From Chrysaora quinquecirrha (taxonomy: Eukaryota > Cnidaria > Scyphozoa > Semaeostomeae > Pelagiidae): DNA of 64,000 nucleotides. The notes beneath the pieces are model-generated. The model saw nothing but the letters and a program-made list of their open reading frames with translations. It ran no database searches and was not told the DNA's origin. Below, in pieces: positions 14,001-29,000 of this stretch (position 1 is its first letter; the number at the start of each line of letters is the position of its first letter). The position numbers and the translations under genes are program-made. The stretch lies in the NCBI GenBank assembly GCA_014526335.1, contig JACTAT010000029.1, positions 5,341,913 through 5,405,912 on the forward strand, written 5' to 3'.

Positions 14001-17000
14001 CCTACTGCGGCTGATAAACTCGATGGCTACATTGTGAGAAGAGTAATAAGAAGACCAATATTTGTGACCAGCCAGAGAACAGTTATTAGAACACTGGCCC
14101 AAAAAGAAGACGGGGAAGAAGAGCAACTGGCAGCTGATATCATAGAGGATGAAAAACCAGTCGAAAGCACTGAGCCTATGGTAACACACAGGACTGTGAG
14201 AAGATTTGTTGGTGTAAAGACAGATGCATTAGATGCAGCAGTGCCGCTGGAGATAGTGAGAACAGACAGGCAAGAGCCAGAAGTTGAACAGAAAGAAGGT
14301 GAAGTGACACGCACAGTGCACAGAAGATCGATAACAAGAACTCAGAGAAGAGTTGTGAGAAGAATCGTTGAGAGGACTGATGGAAGAACGGAGCCTGTCG
14401 AGGACGAAGTATTGCACCCTGTTGAAGCAGTCGGCTACAGAGTGATTAGAAGGCGGGTAGTGAAACCAGACGACACAGAGGAAGTAATCGAAGAACCAGA
14501 GTACATGTTGCCTGAGGAAGAGAGTCCAGGTGTTGAAGAATTAAGGCACGAAGATGGCAGCATCGAAAGAAGAGTGATTCGTAGAGCTGTTCCGGTTGTT
14601 ACCGTTAGAAAGGTGTACAGAACGATTATTATCACAGAAGAAGGTGAAGAAGTAAGCTCGGATGAACAAGTTGAAGATGTACCTGTTGTGGAAGAAGAAC
14701 CAGAGCCAGAAATCAGCAAGGCAAAAGAGGTCAGAGTGGTGCAAAGGAAAGAACAAGATGTTATTACACGTCGACAGGTGTTTAGAAGATTGAGCGCTAA
14801 GAAAGAAGAGGCACCTGCTCCTGTTGATGTCGAGACTATGGTTGGTGAAGAAGAAGTCATTGCAGAACCAGAAACTATCTTCGAGCAAGAAACAGTGCCA
14901 GAGGACAGAGTGATTGAAGAGGAAGAAGAAGACGAAAGACTGAGAAGAGTTGTTAGGCGACCAGTGCATCAGATAAGCCGAAGAACTGTTATCAGAAGGT
15001 TCCAGGCAGCTTCAGATGAACAAGAATTGATAAGCGAGGAGACAAAGGACAAGCAGAAAGCAGTGCATGCTAGACGAGTAGTCAGGAGAGCTGTTATGCC
15101 AGAAGAGCCAGAAGAAGAGATGATTGCCGAGCCAGAGCAGATCATTGCTGAAGAATCAACTCCTGAATGGCAGTACAGAGATGAAGATGAAACAGAGAAG
15201 CTTGAGCGCAAAGTTGTTAGGCGACCTGTGGCTGAGATCACTTCCAGAAAAGTGTACAGGTCAATACAAGTGGGAAAAGCAGAGGAGCCAGAACGAGAAG
15301 AAGTGGTTGAAGAAACTGTAGAGGAGCCAGACTATGATGCTCGAGTTGTGGAGAGTCAACCAGATGTTCTCGATTTATTTGCCGAGCCTGAAGTGGCAGA
15401 GCCAGAGCCAGAGCCTGCACTGTTGTCTGAGATCACGACCCATCGGCAAGTGCACAGGATGAAAGACTTGAAGAAGGATGAACCTAAAGAGGAAAGAAGC
15501 AAGATGGACATCCGTAGGACTTTGACAGTCAGGAAAAGAATAGTGAAGAAGATCATCTACTTGCCCGACGGCACACCATCAGTTGTAGAGCAAGAGATAG
15601 CTGATCATGTCGATGAAGAGCCTGAAGACGTGCAAATGAAACGTACCGTTGTGAGGAGAGAGCAGGAGACTGTTTCGCATAGACAAGTGCACAGAAGGCT
15701 TACTGCCAAGGAAGTGACTGAAGAGCCCTGGTGACTGAATCACTTGTACCTCCAAGAAAGGTCGAGCGTTTATTCGTAAGACGTATATTGAGACAAGAGG
15801 ATGGTAGAGAAAGACTTCTGGACAAGTCTGAGAGTGTTGTACCGCTAGAAATAATGCCTGAGGAGCAGGAAGAAGAAGAAGAGGAACCTACTGCGGCTGA
15901 TAAACTCGATGGCTACATTGTGAGAAGAGTAATAAGAAGACCAATATTTGTGACCAGCCAGAGAACAGTTATTAGAACACTGGCCCAGAAAGAAGACGGG
16001 GAAGAAGAGCAACTGGCAGCTGATATCATAGAGGATGAAAAACCAGTCGAAAGCACTGAGCCTATGGTAACACACAGGACTGTGAGAAGATTTGTTGGTG
16101 TAAAGACAGATGCATTAGATGCAGCAGTGCCGCTGGAGATAGTGAGAACAGACAGGCAAGAGCCAGAAGTTGAGCAGAAAGAAGGTGAAGTGACACGCAC
16201 AGTGCACAGAAGATCGATAACAAGAACTCAGCGAAGAGTTGTGAGAAGAATCGTTGAGAGGACTGATGGAAGAACGGAGCCTGTCGAGGACGAAGTATTG
16301 CACCCTGTTGAAGCAGTCGGCTACAGAGTGATTAGAAGGCGGGTAGTGAAACCAGACGACACAGAGGAAGTAATCGAAGAACCAGAGTACATGTTGCCTG
16401 AGGAAGAGAGTCCAGGTGTTGAAGAATTAAGGCACGAAGATGGCAGCATCGAAAGAAGAGTGATTCGTAGAGCTGTTCCGGTTGTTACCGTTAGAAAGGT
16501 GTACAGAACGATTATTATCACAGAAGAAGGTGAAGAAGTAAGCTCGGATGAACAAGTTGAAGATGTACCTGTTGTGGAAGAAGAACCAGAGCCAGAAATC
16601 AGCAAGGCAAAAGAGGTCAGAGTGGTGCAAAGGAAAGAACAAGATGTTATTACACGTCGACAGGTGTTTAGAAGATTGAGCGCTAAGAAAGAAGAGGCAC
16701 CTGCTCCTGTTGATGTCGAGACTATGGTTGGTGAAGAAGAAGTCATTGCAGAACCAGAAACTATCTTCGAGCAAGAAACAGTGCCAGAGGACAGAGTGAT
16801 TGAAGAGGAAGAAGAAGACGAAAGACTGAGAAGAGTTGTTAGGCGACCAGTGCATCAGATAAGCCGAAGAACTGTTATCAGAAGGTTCCAGGCAGCTTCA
16901 GATGAACAAGAATTGATAAGCGAGGAGACAAAGGACAAGCAGAAAGCAGTGCATGCTAGACGAGTAGTCAGGAGAGCTGTTATGCCAGAAGAGCCAGAAG

Positions 17001-20000
17001 AAGAGATGATTGCCGAGCCAGAGCAGATCATTGCTGAAGAATCAACTCCTGAATGGCAGTACAGAGATGAAGATGAAACAGAGAAGCTTGAGCGCAAAGT
17101 TGTTAGGCGACCTGTGGCTGAGATCACTTCCAGAAAAGTGTACAGGTCAATACAAGTGGGAAAAGCAGAGGAGCCAGAACGAGAAGAAGTGGTTGAAGAA
17201 ACTGTAGAGGAGCCAGACTATGATGCTCGAGTTGTGGAGAGTCAACCAGATGTTCTCGATTTATTTGCCGAGCCTGGAGTGGCAGAGCCAGAGCCAGAGC
17301 CTGCACTGTTGTCTGAGATCACGACCCATCGGCAAGTGCACAGGATGAAAGACTTGAAGAAGGATGAACCTAAAGAGGAAAGAAGCAAGATGGACATCCG
17401 TAGGACTTTGACAGTCAGGAAAAGAATATTGAAGAAGATCATCTACTTGCCCGACGGCACACCATCAGTTGTAGAGCAAGAGATAGCTGATCATGTCGAT
17501 GAAGAGCCTGAAGACGTGCAAATGAAACGTACTGTTGTGAGGAGAGAGCAGGAGACTGTTTCGCGTAGACAAGTGCACAGAAGGCTTACTGCCAAGGAAG
17601 TGACTGAAGAGCCCCTGGTGATTGAATCACTTGTACCTCCAAGAAAGGTCGAGCGTTTATTCGTAAGACGTATATTGAGACAAGAGGATGGTAGAGAAAG
17701 ACTTCTGGACAAGTCTGAGAGTGTTGTACCGCTAGAAATAATGCCTGAGGAGCAGGAAGAAGAAGAAGAGGAACCTACTGCGGCTGATAAACTCGATGGC
17801 TACATTGTGAGAAGAGTAATAAGAAGACCAATATTTGTGACCAGCCAGAGAACAGTTATTAGAACACTGGCCCAGAAAGAAGACGGGGAAGAAGAGCAAC
17901 TGGCAGCTGATATCATAGAGGATGAAAAACCAGTCGAAAGCACTGAGCCTATGGTAACACACAGGACTGTGAGAAGATTTGTTGGTGTAAAGACAGATGC
18001 ATTAGATGCAGCAGTGCCGCTGGAGATAGTGAGAACAGACAGGCAAGAGCCAGAAGTTGAGCAGAAAGAAGGTGAAGTGACACGCACAGTGCACAGAAGA
18101 TCGATAACAAGAACTCAGCGAAGAGTTGTGAGAAGAATCGTTGAGAGGACTGATGGAAGAACGGAGCCTGTCGAGGACGAAGTATTGCACCCTGTTGAAG
18201 CAGTCGGCTACAGAGTGATTAGAAGGCGGGTAGTGAAACCAGACGACACAGAGGAAGTAATCGAAGAACCAGAGTACATGTTGCCTGAGGAAGAGAGTCC
18301 AGGTGTTGAAGAATTAAGGCACGAAGATGGCAGCATCGAAAGAAGAGTGATTCGTAGAGCTGTTCCGGTTGTTACCGTTAGAAAGGTGTACAGAACGATT
18401 ATTATCACAGAAGAAGGTGAAGAAGTAAGCTCGGATGAACAAGTTGAAGATGTACCTGTTGTGGAAGAAGAACCAGAGCCAGAAATCAGCGAGGCAAAAG
18501 AGGTCAGAGTGGTGCAAAGGAAAGAACAAGATGTTATTACACGTCGACAGGTGTTTAGAAGATTGAGCGCTAAGAAAGAAGAGGCACCTGCTCCTGTTGA
18601 TGTCGAGACTATGGTTGGTGAAGAAGAAGTCATTGCAGAACCAGAAACTATCTTCGAGCAAGAAACAGTGCCAGAGGACAGAGTGATTGAAGAGGAAGAA
18701 GAAGACGAAAGACTGAGAAGAGTTGTTAGGCGACCAGTGCATCAGATAAGCCGAAGAACTGTTATCAGAAGGTTCCAGGCAGCTTCAGATGAACAAGAAT
18801 TGATAAGCGAGGAGACAAAGGACAAGCAGAAAGCAGTGCATGCTAGACGAGTAGTCAGGAGAGCTGTTATGCCAGAAGAGCCAGAAGAAGAGATGATTGC
18901 CGAGCCAGAGCAGATCATTGCTGAAGAATCAACTCCTGAATGGCAGTACAGAGATGAAGATGAAACAGAGAAGCTTGAGCGCAAAGTTGTTAGGCGACCT
19001 GTGGCTGAGATCACTTCCAGAAAAGTGTACAGGTCAATACAAGTGGGAAAAGCAGAGGAGCCAGAACGAGAAGAAGTGGTTGAAGAAACTGTAGAGGAGC
19101 CAGACTATGATGCTCGAGTTGTGGAGAGTCAACCAGATGTTCTCGATTTATTTGCCGAGCCTGAAGTGGCAGAGCCAGAGCCAGAGCCTGCACTGTTGTC
19201 TGAGATCACGACCCATCGGCAAGTGCACAGGATGAAAGACTTGAAGAAGGATGAACCTAAAGAGGAAAGAAGCAAGATGGACATCCGTAGGACTTTGACA
19301 GTCAGGAAAAGAATAGTGAAGAAGATCATCTACTTGCCCGACGGCACACCATCAGTTGTAGAGCAAGAGATAGCTGATCATGTCGATGAAGAGCCTGAAG
19401 ACGTGCAAATGAAACGTACTGTTGTGAGGAGAGAGCAGGAGACTGTTTCGCGTAGACAAGTGCACAGAAGGCTTACTGCCAAGGAAGTGACTGAAGAGCC
19501 CCTGGTGACTGAATCACTTGTACCTCCAAGAAAGGTCGAGCGTTTATTCGTAAGACGTATATTGAGACAAGAGGATGGTAGAGAAAGACTTCTGGACAAG
19601 TCTGAGAGTGTTGTACCGCTAGAAATAATGCCTGAGGAGCAGGAAGAAGAAGAAGAGGAGCCTACTGCGGCTGATAAACTCGATGGCTACATTGTGAGAA
19701 GAGTAATAAGAAGACCAATATTTGTGACCAGCCAGAGAACAGTTATTAGAACACTGGCCCAGAAAGAAGACGGGGAAGAGGAGCAACTGGCAGCTGATAT
19801 CATAGAGGATGAAGAACCAGTCGAAAGCACTGAGCCTATGGTAACACACAGGACTGTGAGAAGATTTGTTGGTGTAAAGACAGATGCATTAGATGCAGCA
19901 GTGCCGCTGGAGATAGTGAGAACAGACAGGCAAGAGCCAGAAGTTGAGCAGAAAGAAGGTGAAGTGACACGCACAGTGCACAGAAGATCGATAACAAGAA

Positions 20001-23000
20001 CTCAGCGAAGAGTTGTGAGAAGAATCGTTGAGAGGACTGATGGAAGAACGGAGCCTGTCGAGGACGAAGTATTGCACCCTGTTGAAGCAGTCGGCTACAG
20101 AGTGATTAGAAGGCGGGTAGTGAAACCAGACGACACAGAGGAAGTAATCGAAGAACCAGAGTACATGTTGCCTGAGGAAGAGAGTCCAGGTGTTGAAGAA
20201 TTAAGGCACGAAGATGGCAGCATCGAAAGAAGAGTGATTCGTAGAGCTGTTCCGGTTGTTACCGTTAGAAAGGTGTACAGAACGATTATTATCACAGAAG
20301 AAGGTGAAGAAGTAAGCTCGGATGAACAAGTTGAAGATGTACCTGTTGTGGAAGAAGAACCAGAGCCAGAAATCAGCGAGGCAAAAGAGGTCAGAGTGGT
20401 GCAAAGGAAAGAACAAGATGTTATTACACGTCGACAGGTGTTTAGAAGATTGAGCGCTAAGAAAGAAGAGGCACCTGCTCCTGTTGATGTCGAGACTATG
20501 GTTGGTGAAGAAGAAGTCATTGCAGAACCAGAAACTATCTTCGAGCAAGAAACAGTGCCAGAGGACAGAGTGATTGAAGAGGAAGAAGAAGACGAAAGAC
20601 TGAGAAGAGTTGTTAGGCGACCAGTGCATCAGATAAGCCGAAGAACTGTTATCAGAAGGTTCCAGGCAGCTTCAGATGAACAAGAATTGATAAGCGAGGA
20701 GACAAAGGACAAGCAGAAAGCAGTGCATGCTAGACGAGTAGTCAGGAGAGCTGTTATGCCAGAAGAGCCAGAAGAAGAGATGATTGCCGAGCCAGAGCAG
20801 ATCATTGCTGAAGAATCAACTCCTGAATGGCAGTACAGAGATGAAGATGAAACAGAGAAGCTTGAGCGCAAAGTTGTTAGGCGACCTGTGGCTGAGATCA
20901 CTTCCAGAAAAGTGTACAGGTCAATACAAGTGGGAAAAGCAGAGGAGCCAGAACGAGAAGAAGTGGTTGAAGAAACTGTAGAGGAGCCAGACTATGATGC
21001 TCGAGTTGTGGAGAGTCAACCAGATGTTCTCGATTTATTTGCCGAGCCTGAAGTGGCAGAGCCAGAGCCAGAGCCTGCACTGTTGTCTGAGATCACGACC
21101 CATCGGCAAGTGCACAGGATGAAAGACTTGAAGAAGGATGAACCTAAAGAGGAAAGAAGCAAGATGGACATCCGTAGGACTTTGACAGTCAGGAAAAGAA
21201 TAGTGAAGAAGATCATCTACTTGCCCGACGGCACACCATCAGTTGTAGAGCAAGAGATAGCTGATCATGTCGATGAAGAGCCTGAAGACGTGCAAATGAA
21301 ACGTACCGTTGTGAGGAGAGAGCAGGAGACTGTTTCGCGTAGACAAGTGCACAGAAGGCTTACTGCCAAGGAAGTGACTGAAGAGCCCCTGGTGACTGAA
21401 TCACTTGTACCTCCAAGAAAGGTCGAGCGTTTATTCGTAAGACGTATATTGAGACAAGAGGATGGTAGAGAAAGACTTCTGGACAAGTCTGAGAGTGTTG
21501 TACCGCTAGAAATAATGCCTGAGGAGCAGGAAGAAGAAGAAGAGGAACCTACTGCGGCTGATAAACTCGATGGCTACATTGTGAGAAGAGTAATAAGAAG
21601 ACCAATATTTGTGACCAGCCAGAGAACAGTTATTAGAACACTGGCCCAGAAAGAAGACGGGGAAGAAGAGCAACTGGCAGCTGATATCATAGAGGATGAC
21701 TTGCCCGACGGCACACCATCAGTTGTAGAGCAAGAGATAGCTGATCATGTCGATGAAGAGCCTGAAGACGTGCAAATGAAACGTACTGTTGTGAGGAGAG
21801 AGCAGGAGACTGTTTCGCGTAGACAAGTGCACAGAAGGCTTACTGCCAAGGAAGTGACTGAAGAGCCCCTGGTGACTGAATCACTTGTACCTCCAAGAAA
21901 GGTCGAGCGTTTATTCGTAAGACGTATATTGAGACAAGAGGATGGTAGAGAAAGACTTCTGGACAAGTCTGAGAGTGTTGTACCGCTAGAAATAATGCCT
22001 GAGGAGCAGGAAGAAGAAGAAGAGGAACCTACTGCGGCTGATAAACTCGATGGCTACATTGTGAGAAGAGTAATAAGAAGACCAATATTTGTGACCAGCC
22101 AGAGAACAGTTATTAGAACACTGGCCCAGAAAGAAGACGGGAAGAAGAGCAACTGGCAGCTGATATCATAGAGGATGAAAACCAGTCGAAAGCACTGAGC
22201 CTATGGTAACACACAGGACTGTGAGAAGATTTGTTGGTGTAAAGACAGATGCATTAGATGCAGCAGTGCCGCTGGAGATAGTGAGAACAGACAGGCAAGA
22301 GCCAGAAGTTGAGCAGAAAGAAGGTGAAGTGACACGCACAGTGCACAGAAGATCGATAACAAGAACTCAGCGAAGAGTTGTGAGAAGAATCGTTGAGAGG
22401 ACTGATGGAAGAACGGAGCCTGTCGAGGACGAAGTATTGCACCCTGTTGAAGCAGTCGGCTACAGAGTGATTAGAAGGCGGGTAGTGAAACCAGACGACA
22501 CAGAGGAAGTAATCGAAGAACCAGAGTACATGTTGCCTGAGGAAGAGAGTCCAGGTGTTGAAGAATTAAGGCACGAAGATGGCAGCATCGAAAGAAGAGT
22601 GATTCGTAGAGCTGTTCCGGTTGTTACCGTTAGAAAGGTGTACAGAACGATTATTATCACAGAAGAAGGTGAAGAAGTAAGCTCGGATGAACAAGTTGAA
22701 GATGTACCTGTTGTGGAAGAAGAACCAGAGCCAGAAATCAGCGAGGCAAAAGAGGTCAGAGTGGTGCAAAGGAAAGAACAAGATGTTATTACACGTCGAC
22801 AGGTGTTTAGAAGATTGAGCGCTAAGAAAGAAGAGGCACCTGCTCCTGTTGATGTCGAGACTATGGTTGGTGAAGAAGAAGTCATTGCAGAACCAGAAAC
22901 TATCTTCGAGCAAGAAACAGTGCCAGAGGACAGAGTGATTGAAGAGGAAGAAGAAGACGAAAGACTGAGAAGAGTTGTTAGGCGACCAGTGCATCAGATA

Positions 23001-26000
23001 AGCCGAAGAACTGTTATCAGAAGGTTCCAGGCAGCTTCAGATGAACAAGAATTGATAAGCGAGGAGACAAAGGACAAGCAGAAAGCAGTGCATGCTAGAC
23101 GAGTAGTCAGGAGAGCTGTTATGCCAGAAGAGCCAGAAGAAGAGATGATTGCCGAGCCAGAGCAGATCATTGCTGAAGAATCAACTCCTGAATGGCAGTA
23201 CAGAGATGAAGATGAAACAGAGAAGCTTGAGCGCAAAGTTGTTAGGCGACCTGTGGCTGAGATCACTTCCAGAAAAGTGTACAGGTCAATACAAGTGGGA
23301 AAAGCAGAGGAGCCAGAACGAGAAGAAGTGGTTGAAGAAACTGTAGAGGAGCCAGACTATGATGCTCGAGTTGTGGAGAGTCAACCAGATGTTCTCGATT
23401 TATTTGCCGAGCCTGAAGTGGCAGAGCCAGAGCCAGAGCCTGCACTGTTGTCTGAGATCACGACCCATCGGCAAGTGCACAGGATGAAAGACTTGAAGAA
23501 GGATGAACCTAAAGAGGAAAGAAGCAAGATGGACATCCGTAGGACTTTGACAGTCAGGAAAAGAATAGTGAAGAAGATCATCTACTTGCCCGACGGCACA
23601 CCATCAGTTGTAGAGCAAGAGATAGCTGATCATGTCGATGAAGAGCCTGAAGACGTGCAAATGAAACGTACTGTTGTGAGGAGAGAGCAGGAGACTGTTT
23701 CGCGTAGACAAGTGCACAGAAGGCTTACTGCCAAGGAAGTGACTGAAGAGCCCCTGGTGACTGAATCACTTGTACCTCCAAGAAAGGTCGAGCGTTTATT
23801 CGTAAGACGTATATTGAGACAAGAGGATGGTAGAGAAAGACTTCTGGACAAGTCTGAGAGTGTTGTACCGCTAGAAATAATGCCTGAGGAGCAGGAAGAA
23901 GAAGAAGAGGAACCTACTGCGGCTGATAAACTCGATGGCTATATTGTGAGAAGAGTAATAAGAAGACCAATGTTTGTGACCAGCCAGAGAACAGTTATTA
24001 GAACACTGGCCCAGAAAGAAGACGGGGAAGAAGAGCAACTGGCAGCTGATATCATAGAGGATGAAAAACCAGTCGAAAGCACTGAGCCTATGGTAACACA
24101 CAGGACTGTGAGAAGATTTGTTGGTGTAAAGACAGATGCATTAGATGCAGCAGTGCCGCTGGAGATAGTGAGAACAGACAGGCAAGAGCCAGAAGTTGAG
24201 CAGAAAGAAGGTGAAGTGACACGCACAGTGCACAGAAGATCGATAACAAGAACTCAGCGAAGAGTTGTGAGAAGAATCGTTGAGAGGACTGATGGAAGAA
24301 CGGAGCCTGTCGAGGACGAAGTATTGCACCCTGTTGAAGCAGTCGGCTACAGAGTGATTAGAAGGCGGGTAGTGAAACCAGACGACACAGAGGAAGTAAT
24401 CGAAGAACCAGAGTACATGTTGCCTGAGGAAGAGAGTCCAGGTGTTGAAGAATTAAGGCACGAAGATGGCAGCATCGAAAGAAGAGTGATTCGTAGAGCT
24501 GTTCCGGTTGTTACCGTTAGAAAGGTGTACAGAACGATTATTATCACAGAAGAAGGTGAAGAAGTAAGCTCGGATGAACAAGTTGAAGATGTACCTGTTG
24601 TGGAAGAAGAACCAGAGCCAGAAATCAGCAAGGCAAAAGAGGTCAGAGTGGTGCAAAGGAAAGAACAAGATGTTATTACACGTCGACAGGTGTTTAGAAG
24701 ATTGAGCGCTAAGAAAGAAGAGGCACCTGCTCCTGTTGATGTCGAGACTATGGTTGGTGAAGAAGAAGTCATTGCAGAACCAGAAACTATCTTCGAGCAA
24801 GAAACAGTGCCAGAGGACAGAGTGATTGAAGAGGAAGAAGAAGACGAAAGACTGAGAAGAGTTGTTAGGCGACCAGTGCATCAGATAAGCCGAAGAACTG
24901 TTATCAGAAGGTTCCAGGCAGCTTCAGATGAACAAGAATTGATAAGCGAGGAGACAAAGGACAAGCAGAAAGCAGTGCATGCTAGACGAGTAGTCAGGAG
25001 AGCTGTTATGCCAGAAGAGCCAGAAGAAGAGATGATTGCCGAGCCAGAGCAGATCATTGCTGAAGAATCAACTCCTGAATGGCAGTACAGAGATGAAGAT
25101 GAAACAGAGAAGCTTGAGCGCAAAGTTGTTAGGCGACCTGTGGCTGAGATCACTTCCAGAAAAGTGTACAGGTCAATACAAGTGGGAAAAGCAGAGGAGC
25201 CAGAACGAGAAGAAGTGGTTGAAGAAACTGTAGAGGAGCCAGACTATGATGCTCGAGTTGTGGAGAGTCAACCAGATGTTCTCGATTTATTTGCCGAGCC
25301 TGAAGTGGCAGAGCCAGAGCCAGAGCCTGCACTGTTGTCTGAGATCACGACCCATCGGCAAGTGCACAGGATGAAAGACTTGAAGAAGGATGAACCTAAA
25401 GAGGAAAGAAGCAAGATGGACATCCGTAGGACTTTGACAGTCAGGAAAAGAATAGTGAAGAAGATCATCTACTTGCCCGACGGCACACCATCAGTTGTAG
25501 AGCAAGAGATAGCTGATCATGTCGATGAAGAGCCTGAAGACGTGCAAATGAAACGTACTGTTGTGAGGAGAGAGCAGGAGACTGTTTCGCGTAGACAAGT
25601 GCACAGAAGGCTTACTGCCAAGGAAGTGACTGAAGAGCCCTGGTGACTGAATCACTTGTACCTCCAAGAAAGGTCGAGCGTTTATTCGTAAGACGTATAT
25701 TGAGACAAGAGGATGGTAGAGAAAGACTTCTGGACAAGTCTGAGAGTGTTGTACCGCTAGAAATAATGCCTGAGGAGCAGGAAGAAGAAGAAGAGGAACC
25801 TACTGCGGCTGATAAACTCGATGGCTACATTGTGAGAAGAGTAATAAGAAGACCAATATTTGTGACCAGCCAGAGAACAGTTATTAGAACACTGGCCCAG
25901 AAAGAAGACGGGGAAGAAGAGCAACTGGCAGCTGATATCATAGAGGATGAAAAACCAGTCGAAAGCACTGAGCCTATGGTAACACACAGGACTGTGAGAA

Positions 26001-29000
26001 GATTTGTTGGTGTAAAGACAGATGCATTAGATGCAGCAGTGCCGCTGGAGATAGTGAGAACAGACAGGCAAGAGCCAGAAGTTGAGCAGAAAGAAGGTGA
26101 AGTGACACGCACAGTGCACAGAAGATCGATAACAAGAACTCAGCGAAGAGTTGTGAGAAGAATCGTTGAGAGGACTGATGGAAGAACGGAGCCTGTCGAG
26201 GACGAAGTATTGCACCCTGTTGAAGCAGTCGGCTACAGAGTGATTAGAAGGCGGGTAGTGAAACCAGACGACACAGAGGAAGTAATCGAAGAACCAGAGT
26301 ACATGTTGCCTGAGGAAGAGAGTCCAGGTGTTGAAGAATTAAGGCACGAAGATGGCAGCATCGAAAGAAGAGTGATTCGTAGAGCTGTTCCGGTTGTTAC
26401 CGTTAGAAAGGTGTACAGAACGATTATTATCACAGAAGAAGGTGAAGAAGTAAGCTCGGATGAACAAGTTGAAGATGTACCTGTTGTGGAAGAAGAACCA
26501 GAGCCAGAAATCAGCAAGGCAAAAGAGGTCAGAGTGGTGCAAAGGAAAGAACAAGATGTTATTACACGTCGACAGGTGTTTAGAAGATTGAGCGCTAAGA
26601 AAGAAGAGGCACCTGCTCCTGTTGATGTCGAGACTATGGTTGGTGAAGAAGAAGTCATTGCAGAACCAGAAACTATCTTCGAGCAAGAAACAGTGCCAGA
26701 GGACAGAGTGATTGAAGAGGAAGAAGAAGACGAAAGACTGAGAAGAGTTGTTAGGCGACCAGTGCATCAGATAAGCCGAAGAACTGTTATCAGAAGGTTC
26801 CAGGCAGCTTCAGATGAACAAGAATTGATAAGCGAGGAGACAAAGGACAAGCAGAAAGCAGTGCATGCTAGACGAGTAGTCAGGAGAGCTGTTATGCCAG
26901 AAGAGCCAGAAGAAGAGATGATTGCCGAGCCAGAGCAGATCATTGCTGAAGAATCAACTCCTGAATGGCAGTACAGAGATGAAGATGAAACAGAGAAGCT
27001 TGAGCGCAAAGTTGTTAGGCGACCTGTGGCTGAGATCACTTCCAGAAAAGTGTACAGGTCAATACAAGTGGGAAAAGCAGAGGAGCCAGAACGAGAAGAA
27101 GTGGTTGAAGAAACTGTAGAGGAGCCAGACTATGATGCTCGAGTTGTGGAGAGTCAACCAGATGTTCTCGATTTATTTGCCGAGCCTGAAGTGGCAGAGC
27201 CAGAGCCAGAGCCTGCACTGTTGTCTGAGATCACGACCCATCGGCAAGTGCACAGGATGAAAGACTTGAAGAAGGATGAACCTAAAGAGGAAAGAAGCAA
27301 GATGGACATCCGTAGGACTTTGACAGTCAGGAAAAGAATAGTGAAGAAGATCATCTACTTGCCCGACGGCACACCATCAGTTGTAGAGCAAGAGATAGCT
27401 GATCATGTCGATGAAGAGCCTGAAGACGTGCAAATGAAACGTACTGTTGTGAGGAGAGAGCAGGAGACTGTTTCGCGTAGACAAGTGCACAGAAGGCTTA
27501 CTGCCAAGGAAGTGACTGAAGAGCCCTGGTGACTGAATCACTTGTACCTCCAAGAAAGGTCGAGCGTTTATTCGTAAGACGTATATTGAGACAAGAGGAT
27601 GGTAGAGAAAGACTTCTGGACAAGTCTGAGAGTGTTGTACCGCTAGAAATAATGCCTGAGGAGCAGGAAGAAGAAGAAGAGGAACCTACTGCGGCTGATA
27701 AACTCGATGGCTATATTGTGAGAAGAGTAATAAGAAGACCAATATTTGTGACCAGCCAGAGAACAGTTATTAGAACACTGGCCCAGAAAGAAGACGGGGA
27801 AGAAGAGCAACTGGCAGCTGATATCATAGAGGATGAAAAACCAGTCGAAAGCACTGAGCCTATGGTAACACACAGGACTGTGAGAAGATTTGTTGGTGTA
27901 AAGACAGATGCATTAGATGCAGCAGTGCCGCTGGAGATAGTGAGAACAGACAGGCAAGAGCCAGAAGTTGAGCAGAAAGAAGGTGAAGTGACACGCACAG
28001 TGCACAGAAGATCGATAACAAGAACTCAGCGAAGAGTTGTGAGAAGAATCGTTGAGAGGACTGATGGAAGAACGGAGCCTGTCGAGGACGAAGTATTGCA
28101 CCCTGTTGAAGCAGTCGGCTACAGAGTGATTAGAAGGCGGGTAGTGAAACCAGACGACACAGAGGAAGTAATCGAAGAACCAGAGTACATGTTGCCTGAG
28201 GAAGAGAGTCCAGGTGTTGAAGAATTAAGGCACGAAGATGGCAGCATCGAAAGAAGAGTGATTCGTAGAGCTGTTCCGGTTGTTACCGTTAGAAAGGTGT
28301 ACAGAACGATTATTATCACAGAAGAAGGTGAAGAAGTAAGCTCGGATGAACAAGTTGAAGATGTACCTGTTGTGGAAGAAGAACCAGAGCCAGAAATCAG
28401 CAAGGCAAAAGAGGTCAGAGTGGTGCAAAGGAAAGAACAAGATGTTATTACACGTCGACAGGTGTTTAGAAGATTGAGCGCTAAGAAAGAAGAGGCACCT
28501 GCTCCTGTTGATGTCGAGACTATGGTTGGTGAAGAAGAAGTCATTGCAGAACCAGAAACTATCTTCGAGCAAGAAACAGTGCCAGAGGACAGAGTGATTG
28601 AAGAGGAAGAAGAAGACGAAAGACTGAGAAGAGTTGTTAGGCGACCAGTGCATCAGATAAGCCGAAGAACTGTTATCAGAAGGTTCCAGGCAGCTTCAGA
28701 TGAACAAGAATTGATAAGCGAGGAGACAAAGGACAAGCAGAAAGCAGTGCATGCTAGACGAGTAGTCAGGAGAGCTGTTATGCCAGAAGAGCCAGAAGAA
28801 GAGATGATTGCCGAGCCAGAGCAGATCATTGCTGAAGAATCAACTCCTGAATGGCAGTACAGAGATGAAGATGAAACAGAGAAGCTTGAGCGCAAAGTTG
28901 TTAGGCGACCTGTGGCTGAGATCACTTCCAGAAAAGTGTACAGGTCAATACAAGTGGGAAAAGCAGAGGAGCCAGAACGAGAAGAAGTGGTTGAAGAAAC

